From Parapristionchus giblindavisi (taxonomy: Eukaryota; Nematoda; Chromadorea; Rhabditida; Diplogasteridae): DNA of 64,000 bases. The first letter of the stretch is position 1. The number at the start of each line of letters is the position of its first letter. A program made the translations under genes and the position numbers. The stretch lies in contig CALSFV010000335.1 of NCBI GenBank assembly GCA_943737045.1, positions 124,001 through 188,000 of the forward strand, read 5' to 3'. Shown here piece by piece: positions 55,560-64,000 of the stretch. The notes under the pieces are model-generated. The model was not told the DNA's origin. It worked only from the letters and a program-made list of their open reading frames with translations, and did not search any database.

Positions 55560-56109
55560 GCATTGGGAAATGAATTAATTGTGGTGAATTGCCGGCAGAA
55601 GCCCAGATTTGGGGTGGCGCCTAAAATAGGGGGCAGAAGGCGTTTCCTCCACAGTTGAACTTGCAGTTGATTATCCGACACTCCTCGACACACTTCTTGA
55701 ACATTCTCTACGTATCGAGTAGCTTTCACTCCTACAGCAGCGAAATCAGCAACGGTTTATCCTTGTTTTGGATAACTTCCAGTTTACGAAGATTTATGCC
55801 TTTTAATACATTCAGGAAATCAGAATGCACTTGGATATCCTAGTTTAAGGATTCGACAGGATTAACTATAATTACCCGAATAACTTTTGGCTCGATTAGG
55901 CCCTGGCTCCACACCATTTTGGAGCGATCTGGGCTTGTGCAGTACTCAACAATTTCCAATCGAACTATTTCCTTCAGAGATTTACAATAACAATGATTTT
56001 GAAAAAAATGTAAATGTAGGGAAAGAAACATTGAAACTGAAATGATAGGGCATTTTCGCAGGACATAAAACAACAAGTTTCGATTGGAATTGAGCAAACG
56101 TAAAGGCAC
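55560..56109 (-). pseudogene. P module of copy C (P-a and P-b)
   Basis: P-a (56,109-55,877) ends with VRLEIVEYCTSPDRSKMVWS, IEPKVIR and donor GG|GTAATT. P-b near 55,705-55,635 gives CVEECRIINCKFNCGGNAFC, where two substitutions add cysteines compared with other copies. The P-c segment is lost. Confidence 0.45.
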
Positions 56110-56215
56110 ACCGCTTGCTAATTTGGAACAAACAGGTCTGGCATTGCTCTTTCGCTTTCATGGTCTACGAGAGAGAATGAGCACAGAGAGAGTTTCAAAT
56201 TAGCACGGGGCTTTA
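56110..56215. repeat. CTCTCTCG MITE copy (degenerate)
   Basis: TCTACGAGAGAGAATGAGC and TTCAAATTAGCACGGGG. The same position relative to P-a as at 34.8, 40.5 and 47.9 kb. Confidence 0.65.
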
Positions 56216-56360
56216 TAGACGCATCTCACAAATGACATAATTTTCAATGGCATTTATTTGTTTTAAATGTTAGATTTTACAGTTCGACAGATACCGAACA
56301 GACCGAGCTGACGGAAGAAAAGTGCAAAATGAAACTACATCTGAAAAATTACATCTTTAA

Positions 56361-57720
56361 CAGAGATGACAGAGATGACTGATTCGACCACCCCCCCCCG
56401 AACGCGTGCGCTAGCAATGAGAACTGGAGGTCCAGACTTGGGCGTTAGGAGTGTCGGCCCTTATTACACAAAACAGCTGAAATTTACTGTTTGTGCCCTC
56501 AGGCTATTAGAAAATTTTTTTTTTAACTTTTAAAAATCATAATTTCTTAAATTGTTGAGATGCAGTCTAAATACCATTTGCGATGCATCTAGGGTGCACA
56601 GTGCTTGCTAATTCACCATTAACATCGAATGTGCGTTGATTCATAAAACAAATTTTTTGACTCAAATTTTTAACTTGGATAAATTTGAAAATTTCGATTC
56701 ATGGTTTGAAATTTTCAAAATTTCTCAAGTTTGAAATGTTTTCATTTATATGGCTTATTGTGAAATACTAATGATGTAAATAATATTCAGCCAATGCTCA
56801 ATGGCTGATCTCTCCTTTCAACCATTTTTTGTGCTGAATGCGTGCTAACAATCAGAATTGTGTTTGAATCAGTTTCCTACTTGCTTTCTTTAACATTTTG
56901 TCTTAGTACTTTACAATGTACATAATCAATATGAAAATCGTTTATTTTCGAAAATTCACAAAATTCAATTTGAGTGCCTACTTTCGCGGCAAATTTCTAA
57001 AATATTGCAGTTTTACGACTCGAATGCTGCGACAATGAGCAAATGACAATGACAATGTGAATTTTCATGCTGAGTAAACATAGTAGAACTGGAATCCCGG
57101 CATTCGGCTCACTTTTGAAAAATTGATTTTCATGACCCCGGGGTCATGGCAAAAAAAAAGAATTTTTGAAAATAAACGATTTTCATATTGATTATGTACA
57201 TTGTAAAGTACTGTACATAATCAATATGACAGAATGTTACAGAAAGCAAGTTGGAAACTGACTCAAACACAATTCTGATTTTTCACACGCAATCAGAATG
57301 AAAATTTTCGAAAAAATGGTTGAAAGGAGAGGTCAGCCTTTGAGCATTGGATGAATATTATTCAAAGGGCTTTTTGTGTCATTTTAATCGGCTCACCTCG
57401 AAGCTTTGTGTAGACAACAATTCCGCACCAATCGTTTGAAAAATACAGCATTTGTTCGGGACAACCATCGATGGCAGAAGTTCGAGCGAAAAATTCGACA
57501 AAATGGTATAACGGGGAGAACCCAGTTTTAAGTGAAATCGATGCAGAATTGCTTAGGCTACAATACCTGGGTGAAAAAACTCTGGAGCAAACTACAACAA
57601 GGGATGATTTGTCCGAAAAAAAAACAAAATTTTGAGTAAAAAAGTGGTTTAGGAACCAAAGGACATTCGATGCTAATAGTGAATTAGCAAGGTCTGTGCA
57701 CTAGTGTTGTTTAGACGAAT
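56361..57720. mobile_element. TTAA foldback, right end lost
   Basis: Starts after TTAA (56,357-56,360) in the same host sequence as the broken copy at 3,427.  Inner arms at about 56,690-56,960 and 57,170-57,370 pair around a loop. It ends at about 57,715 in unrelated sequence without a TTAA. Confidence 0.7.
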
Positions 57721-58123
57721 GTATTCTGCGAATATTTTCGTTCGAATAAAATTTAGCCTTTTAGTCGAACGGTCGTATTCACTTCTCTCGTTGTCACTCC
57801 ATACGTGATAACCATTGTTTGTCTCGTTATGTATCGGCTTTATCCGGGCTGGGACAACACAAAAAACGACGACGAGATTGGCGCTACTCGCCAGTGTAAC
57901 CGTAAACGAACATAAACATAACTACATGAGATACGTTGAAAAACGAAGTAACCGAAAAACGAAGTAATAAGAGGGATTAGGAGAAAGATGGTACAGAGAG
58001 GGTACAGTAATGGAATGGGGTTTAGTGGTTCATCTAAAAACTGGAAGGGAAAATTGGATACATGAGTCAATCGAAATAAAAGAAGGCGAAACAAGAATAA
58101 AAGAGAATGAATGAAAAAGGAGA

Positions 58124-58440
58124 CTAGAGGGGTAGAGCTCCACCTTGTGTATCTACGGAATCTTCTAGATACGGGGCCAGGCCTGCTTGAGATCTCCATC
58201 GTCCTCTGATTTGCACTGCAGTCAGTGGGGTTCCTCTTCGAATCGATTTCTCTATTGCAATGAAAGTGTGGCGCCCTTGGGCGAATTGATCATTTTTGGC
58301 TTTGTTGACACTGACTTTGAGGAGATCATCAGACCAATGGAGGTCTTCCCATTTGAGAGCGAGCAATTCGCTGACTCGAAGCAGAGCACCAAAGCTAATC
58401 GCAGCGCCAAGGGCAGTACGAACAGTGTTTATACTAGATA
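58124..58440 (-). pseudogene. Tyrosine recombinase fragment
   Basis: The minus strand reads TVRTALGAAISFGALLRVSE then LLALKWEDLHWSDDLLKVSV, KAKNDQFAQGRHTFIAIEKS and, at the end, VQIRGRWRSQAGLAPYLEDS. 'ALLRVSELL.LKW.D' is the box around the first catalytic Arg of tyrosine recombinases, and 'GRW.S......Y' is the C-terminal region preceding or holding the nucleophile. The intervening His-x-x-Arg box is missing, so it is deleted. Such enzymes occur in nematode DIRS/PAT-type retroelements and Cryptons. It is truncated upstream by the mariner at 58,425 with a short shared GTTTATACTAGATAGG. Confidence 0.65.
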
Positions 58441-59560
58441 GGCTGTCCCTCGAATGTCCTGTGGTTGTTTTCGATTCAGTTCCCGCGTGTCTTTCAGGCG
58501 AAAAAACCGCACGATTTCGCCCCCGACGGAATTCACATTCGCAACGTTATTTTGTTCCTCTTCCTCTCCGGCTTGAAACGCCCTGACTTCCAACCTGGCC
58601 TATCAGAGGTGTACACCTCACAAGTGCCTCACGTAACACCGATGAGAAAGTGGGTCGTCAAATACGAGAAACAGGACTTTTTGATCGAAGATGAAGACCA
58701 ACCCGGTTGCCCTGTGGAAGTGGGTCTCGATCGATTGCTCTAACAGGTAGAGGCCGATCCGTATCCCGATACCGGTGATATTGCAATGGCACTTGGGGGC
58801 AACCAGAGCACTGTGGTACATGGTCTTCACATTCTCGGAAATAAGTGAAAATAGGGAAGATGTCTACCCCACGTCCTAGCCGACTACGACAAAGATCGCC
58901 AACTGGACATGGCAAAGACTTTTCTAACTCTACGTCGCCGCCTTGTTTGACTGGTCAACGTTATAACCGGTGATAAAAAGTGGGTGCTCTACGATTACGA
59001 AGAGCCAAGGAGACTGTGGTTCGGTCAGCGCGAATAGCCAGCAGATGTCCCAAAACCCGATTTTCAACGCTAACTCCTCCCCGAGAGTACGACTGTCATG
59101 ACACATGTCTACACTCTCCAGCTGCGAAAGCTAAGACTCCACCTTGAACAATCACGCGGGAAGGACACTCGAATCTAATTTCAACATGACAATGCTAGAT
59201 ATCATACCAAAAGAACGACCCAGGCTGAGCTAACGGGATATGGCTGCATTATATTCCACCACCCTCCGTACTCACCCGACCTTGCCGACTATGGTTGTCA
59301 CCTCTTCCCCGCGCTCCATCACTCCTTCAAAGCGCAAAGCTTCAAATACCGAACCACTATCCATACCGTACTCGACACCTATTTCCGGATTTAGCCCCAA
59401 TCCTTTTATCACGAATGGATCCATAAACTGCCCGGAAGAAGGCAGAAGGTCATCCATCCGAACGGAGAATATTTCCATAATCCATCATGCTTTGTTAAAA
59501 TTTTATGATAATTTTTTTAGGGAGTGAAAAACGAGCGTTATTTATGTCGTCGCCTAATAG
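58425..59560 (+). mobile_element. Mariner, 5' end truncated
   Basis: 58,465-58,743 encodes NVILFLFLSGLKRPDFQPG-like sequence and RKWVVKYEKQDFLIEDEDQP with GCPVEVGLDRLL. 59,240-59,527 encodes the C-terminus in a shifted frame. The right end AATAACGCTCG...CCTAATAG (59,527-59,560) is complete, without the palindrome that splits the sister copy at 18,004. The region between is frameshifted. Confidence 0.8.
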
Positions 59561-59668
59561 CTGAATAAAGTTGTTATAATGTAATGTAATGTAAAAATCA
59601 CATTTATTTATCACATTTATCATTTATTATATGGTGGGAAGGATTGCCATTTCACTGGCATTGACTTC

Positions 59669-60323
59669 TTATATAATACCTACTTCTTCTTCCACAGCCC
59701 TTTGAAAATATATGAGATATTTCTTAACAAAATCGTAGACTTCCTGGCTTCTGAAAAGTAATTTCGTTTATTTCTCTTTTTTTTCTACTTTGCATGTACA
59801 ATTGTCATGATGCATAAAGAAATTGACTCATAAAACTGACCTGTAAACTTTGAACTCTTGTTTAACAAAGTTAAGAGCAGCATCAAGATCCAGAAACATT
59901 ACTTGAAGCAGTTCGCTGAAATATGGTGTCAGATTACTCAACAATTTATGTGATATGTGAAATTGAAATGCTGTAAATTGCATGCTTTTATATATGATAA
60001 GTGTTATATTTAACACATTTTGAGGTATTTCAACACAAAAGTGTTAAACATAACGCTTCATAGATTTTGTGTACTGTGTGGAGTACGCTTTTTCTCCGTG
60101 TGTTTGTTAAATTGGTAACATCTGAGAAGAGAAAAACGAACGTTCTATTATAGTGACGCAGTTCGAAACGAGCAAGAAGTTTAAGCAGAAAATTGCAGCT
60201 CCTAAAAGGAATTTAATGCCAATTATATTATTTCATTTTCTTGTGTAAGTACATTTTTATACGGACCATAGCAAAGCCCCTTCTGCCGAGAGATGACATT
60301 CTAACCCCATCGTAAAACTGTCC
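59669..60323 (-). pseudogene. Copy D: H1-H4 exons, apparently uninterrupted
   Basis: H1 60,323-60,253 (acceptor ATCAG; GQFYDGVRMSSLGRRGFAMV). H2 from 60,201 (acceptor CCTTTTAG; SCNFLLKLLARFELRHYNRT then FVFLFSD). H3 59,970-59,841 (acceptor TTTACAG; FHISHKLLSNLTPYFSELLQ; AALNFVKQEFKVY; donor GTCAGT). H4 59,750-59,669 (SQEVYDFVKKYLIYFQRAVE and stop). All four exons are open. A reduced ancestral MITE lies in the H2-H3 intron. The upstream link to exon C is lost, so I still call it a pseudogene or partial gene. Confidence 0.6.
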
Positions 60324-60349
60324 CTGATGACACCAACAAAAATAACGGT

Positions 60350-60760
60350 TCGAACAACGCTTAATTATCTCTCGTTGCGGCATTAAAGGGGGCGTATTTA
60401 TCGCATTGATTAAAATTTTGAAAATTTTCGAACGTGTTATACGTGTTACCGTGTTAACCTGTTAACGTGTTGTGTTTTGTTTTATCACGAATTTACGAAC
60501 TATGCATACGGTAGTCTTTGAAAGTCGCCATTGATATCCGTACTGGGGCAGTGCCAAAACATAGTGAAAGATACTGGATAGGAAGCGACTCGAATTCTGA
60601 CCAAACCAATGGGTGGTGGCAAATCGATAGTTGATTGGCATTAGTCTTATACAACAATTGAGTACAAAGAGATCTGGATAGGAACTTCCAAACAAACATC
60701 TATCTATTGATGGCCTAGTGCTCTACGCCACACTCAAAGACGAGTTCCATAACCCCCAAA
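60350..60760 (-). other. Remnant of exon C and conserved spacer (copy D)
   Basis: Contains TGGAACTCGTCTTTGAGTGT, exon C sequence with a 10-base deletion, then a spacer whose frame FHYVLALPQYGYQWRLSKTT then VCIVRKFVIKQNTTR is also conserved at 26,561-26,760 of copy B. That conservation could mean an extra exon between C and H1 or just a conserved UTR/intron. Confidence 0.4.
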
Positions 60761-60769
60761 TCAAACAAG

Positions 60770-61545
60770 TAAATGGCAGGGCAAACAAATCAAAGATACA
60801 TTACGGAAATCATAGAGCCACGTTAGTTCAGCCTCTGTAATAGCGGGGCAACAATGAAAGGCGGATCACGTTTTCCAGCTTATAAAGAATGTGAGGCGGA
60901 TGCCAGGCGGGTTTGGTGGGGGTGCGTTCGAGATGTCATCAAATGATTCTCTCTGTCACACTCTCCACCGCGTCATCAAACCCGTCTGAGGTGCGCGGCT
61001 CTGACTAATGAACGAGCGTCTCATAATTATGAGATAGTGAAAACACACCAAGCAGCGCACCACAGTGATGGCAAAAGTCGACTCAGCATCTCTTTTGCCA
61101 CGCTATTCCCATCTCTCTCGCATTTTGAACTAACGTGAGAGCGATAGCTTTTCACAACAGCGCTAAATTTCTGTTCTCGCTCTTAAATCTCAGCCCTATA
61201 GCGGAGTTCCCAATATGGGTTGCCGCAGCATTGGTTCCCAAACATACACGTTACAATGCGAAAGATTTGAAATGTTAGCTCCCAAATATTTGTTCCGTGT
61301 TACGTTTTATGTTAATGGCTCCCTTATCGCTATTGCATAACCGTTATTCCTACTCAAACAATTTTAAAAGATCACGTTCCTCAAAGAGCGATTATATTAG
61401 TATAGTTCCAAACAATGGGTTTTCGGAATAGAATTCCGATTAAATATGTTTCACAACCAAAAAATGTTTCATTATCTAAGTTTTATCTTTAAAATTCCCA
61501 AAAGACTCGGTTCCACTTTCTAAGTTCCAACACGTACCATCACAT
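60770..61545. other. Intronic or intergenic sequence, nothing recognised
   Basis: No open frame over 60 codons, no repeat family shared with the rest of the window, and no splice-supported exon. Confidence 0.5.
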
Positions 61546-61888
61546 TTTACAGATCGTTTCCCGCGAATTTTCATGTAAATCACTACACCCCTCTTGTGGG
61601 AAAGCAAAGTGATATGCGAATAGTTAGCTCAAGCGCTCACATGTCCCATAGCGCAGTGACAAACATTCAGAATCGTTACCCGTTTGACACAAGTTCGAAA
61701 CCTATTGCCGAATTTATTCAATTTTCAAAAAGCGCGCCCTTCCCTGCACCGCCCTGATAGTTCATTTATGATTCTAGCGATCAATATGCTGAATCATCAT
61801 AAAATAAGTAGTGTACTGTATGTAGAGTAACTTTTGCTACCTTTCTGTCTTCACAGTTTGTTCACGAAAATATTCGTGGTACACCACC
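61546..61888 (+). repeat. SINE-like repeat, copy 1
   Basis: About 340 bases repeated at 63,030-63,370 in the same orientation. Both have CATAGCGCAGTGACAAAC-type A boxes and AAGTTCGAAACCTATTGCC B boxes at tRNA spacing, followed by a unique body ending ATTCGTGGTACACCACCTTTA. This is the structure expected of a tRNA-derived SINE. Confidence 0.65.
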
Positions 61889-62027
61889 TTTAATCAATAA
61901 CTCACTCTCCCAGACACGCATAAGTGATATCTTCATCCACGATCTTTGCCACAAATTCGTTCATATCTGCCGTAATGTTTCCAGCTCGATCAGCTTGCTG
62001 ACGATATTACATAGATTTTTTCAAAAC

Positions 62028-62097
62028 TATATAAAACTATAGAAAACTATATAAAACTATAGAAAACTATATAAAACTATATAAAACTATACTATAG
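62028..62097. repeat. (AAAACTATAT/AAAACTATAG)n
   Basis: Seven 10-base units in the intron before exon A of copy D. Copies A and B have a single unit here (AACTATATAAAA), so it expanded locally. Confidence 0.9.
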
Positions 62098-62184
62098 ATG
62101 GATCTGTTAAGAGAAAAATAAAATATTTTTCCTCTCTTAAAAATTACTGCAAATTGTTTCAATCATTTAAAAAATGCTGAAAAG

Positions 62185-62285
62185 CAAACCTCGAGATAAT
62201 TTGAAACTCTTCGCTCTGGTAATGCTTTCGCTCTCGCTTTCCTTGTCAAGGAGAGAGCGTTGCCAGAGCGTACAGTTAAACGGTA
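62185..62285. repeat. CTCTCTCG palindromic MITE copy, split
   Basis: Hairpin in the Z-A intron of copy D. Its outer right end is separated by about 160 bases of unrelated sequence (62,282-62,437), which suggests a small secondary insertion. Confidence 0.75.
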
Positions 62286-63029
62286 CTACTTTAGAACAAG
62301 GGACCAGAACACCGGGCAAGTACAAAAGGTTATGAAAAAAGAAATAAACACAAAGGAAAGGACGTTTATATTAGACATTTATACTATTATTATGGGCTGG
62401 TACCCTATTCTGAAGTAGTGCCCAGTAAGACGGCAAACTAGCTCAACTTACCTTGCAGCCCGCATTGACCCTCCATCCTGAGCGTGAAATTGTACACTCA
62501 TGAGGGCACGGAATCCTCTCTGAGCGAGAATCCTCAAGGTGCATAAATCCTGTCAAAGTCATTTATTGAGCGTATAAATATCACTTGTTTTATTTGTAGA
62601 AGATACTATTTCTTGTTTTGCATGGTATATGAAATAGCGCGCGGCGAAGGTCAGCCGGGTTATGTCCCATCCCGAAGTCCGGGAGCGGCCAACCAGACTT
62701 CCCTTGTTGGGGAATACAAAATCAAAAAGTTTCATTTTCGCATTTTTTTAATCTTAAAGTACTCGAGAAACTGCACATTTCATCTGTTGATCACTTTTTC
62801 CTAGCTCTCCTGTGAACCGTGAACATCGCATCGGAAGGCCTCAACGATGAACTTTGACGTGAGCTCTTGTTTGATCTACCATCCTTGCTCAGGGATGTCC
62901 TACCCAAGGATCATCGAAAACTGTGGAGAAAAGAGGGGTCAACTCAAAAGTGTGTAGTGGGATCAGTCAATCCTTAGGTGACATGCTTAATATTCTCTTT
63001 TTTTCTGTTATTTATTGCCATGGAAATAG

Positions 63030-63370
63030 ATTAAAGATGGTGGCCCGCGAATGTTCATGTAAATCACTACACCCCTCTTGTGGGGAAGCAAAGTGATATG
63101 CGAAAAGTTAGTGCAAGCGCTCACATGTCCAATAGCGTAGCGGCAAACGTTCAAACTCGTTAGTCGTTTGACGCAAGTTCGAAACCTATTGCCGAATTTA
63201 CTCAATTTTCAAAAAGCTTCCCTGCACCGGCCTGATAGTTCATTTATGTTTCTAGCGATCAATATGCTGAATCATCAAAAAATAAATAGTGCACTGAATG
63301 TGTAACATCTTTTGCTACCTTTCTGTCTTCACAGTTTGTTCACGAAAATATTCGTGGGACACCACCTTTA
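63030..63370 (+). repeat. SINE-like repeat, copy 2
   Basis: Second copy of 61,546-61,888 with scattered substitutions. Located in the Y-Z intron of copy D. Confidence 0.65.
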
Positions 63371-63715
63371 GGAATATGGATAGTGTATTAATTCAAAGAC
63401 GAACCTAGAAGCTGTTCATAGTTCCTGAGTCCGAGTGCGATCATCGGAAAGGAGTACTTATGGCAGGTAAAGGTCGACCGATGGCTGAAATTTATAATAT
63501 AATAATAATAATATTTTTATGTGGGTTTCAGGTAGACATACTTTCGGGCCACAGAAGCGATGGTAGAAGGAAGAAGCAGAATGGAGATGAATAGAGCAAA
63601 GCGAATCATAGCGACTACTTCTGACGACGAATCGAACTCAGAATGAATGAAATGCCACTCATAATGGTCATTGTTCCATCCACCATTGTTCTATGAAAAT
63701 GTAATTATATTATAA

Positions 63716-64000
63716 TAGGTTGGTGCATAAGTCTTTGTCAGTATTTTCTTTATCACATTACTAAATAATGACAATGTAGATTAGTGGTATACAAAATCAT
63801 TGTCCACTATATCTTGCCAGCGAATATGCAGCTTATAGAAAAAAAGCCGGTCGGCTGTGAGTCGAAGTAGTGCTTGAGTGCGGTCTCAATCATTCCAATT
63901 GTCGAGAAGTCCCTTCCAGCTGACGTTGCAGATTTACGAAAAGACAGTATTCCGTTAGACCAATGTCAGGCCTTTATGGAGCATAAGAGAGAACCGCCCA
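63716..64000 (-). mobile_element. Mariner, 3' part, runs off window
   Basis: Terminus TAGGTTGGTGCATAAGTCTT at 63,716. The minus strand then reads, with small frameshifts, LHIRWQDIVDNDFVYH before the end, MIETALKHYFDSQPTGFF, and NLQRQLEGT with a DIGLTEY block, the C-terminal third of a mariner transposase. It is inserted just upstream of exon X of copy D; the 30.5- and 7.1-kb copies are internally deleted versions of the same insertion. Confidence 0.8.

Larger units (their letters stand above)
61906..63690 (-). pseudogene. Copy D: exons X-Y-Z-A of secreted Cys-rich family
   Basis: X 63,690-63,542 (start 63,609; MIRFALFISILLLPSTIAS; donor GTATGT), a 57-base intron, Y 63,484-63,405 (acceptor AAATTTCAG; RSTFTCHKYSFPMIALGLRN then YEQLLG), Z 62,549-62,452 (MHLEDSRSERIPCPHEC then ISRSGWRVNAGCK, donor GTAAGT), A 61,997-61,906 (QADRAGNITADMNEFVAKIV then DEDITYAC, donor GTGAGT). 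All joins keep phase 2, 1, 0. This is the clearest X-A copy: every exon is open. Exon C is missing apart from a remnant at 60.75 kb. A SINE-like repeat sits in the Y-Z intron and another just downstream of exon A. Confidence 0.72.

Noticed and set aside
57840..58199. 119-codon minus-strand frame after the recombinase
   Set aside because: Mostly Leu/Phe/Ser from T-rich DNA, overlapping the recombinase end in another frame, with no conserved counterpart.

Overview
This looks like eukaryotic nuclear DNA from a nematode, probably Caenorhabditis-like. The evidence is AT-rich sequence, many microsatellites, mariner, maT, Tc1 and hAT-type DNA transposons, non-LTR relics, and short exons joined by introns of about 50-57 bases. 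Those introns have GTATGT or GTAAGT donors and TTTCAG or TTTTAG acceptors. There are no bacterial operons, rRNA genes or CRISPR arrays. No long intact single-exon gene is present.

Main result: the unexplained dispersed repeats are largely pieces of one multi-exon gene family not recognised here. Four long copies share the same exon order: A (+, about 7.2-13.3 kb), B (-, 30.5-23.6 kb), C (-, 55.5-50.3 kb) and D (-, 63.7-59.7 kb). There is one short copy E (-, 3.1-2.6 kb) and two partial 3' copies in a tandem duplication (36.2-38.1 and 42.9-45.6 kb). I call the exons X (signal peptide), Y, Z (cysteine-rich), A, C, then H1-H4. Exon phases and reading frames agree between copies, so these were real coding exons. 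Every copy here carries a lesion, mostly transposon insertions. An upstream module (P exons) and a divergently oriented plus-strand module accompany several copies.

Layout: 0.4-2.0 kb palindromic Tc1 derivative. 2.0-3.3 kb copy E. 3.4-4.5 kb broken TTAA foldback. 5.6-7.0 kb P module. 7.2-13.3 kb copy A, split by an 8-bp-TSD hAT-like element (itself hosting a mariner) and by a maT-like mariner. 13.5-17.6 kb small inverted repeats, a tRNA-like relic, a non-LTR relic and Tc1 fragments. 18.0-20.3 kb mariner carrying a 1-kb palindromic insertion with ATAA duplication. 20.5-22.2 kb Ser/Pro-rich gag-like ORFs. 22.9-34.9 kb copy B with its P module, expanded by at least six insertions. 33.7-50.7 kb tandem array with a 7,423-base period. 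50.3-56.2 kb copy C. 56.4-57.7 kb foldback. 58.1-59.6 kb tyrosine-recombinase fragment joined to a mariner. 59.7-63.7 kb copy D with two SINE-like repeats. 63.7-64.0 kb end of another mariner.

The most novel non-coding feature is a family of about 2-kb foldback elements, each flanked by TTAA. Four cases can be delimited to the base. They appear to have driven local rearrangement of the gene array. No expression evidence or database comparison was available; family names rest on motifs visible in the translations.
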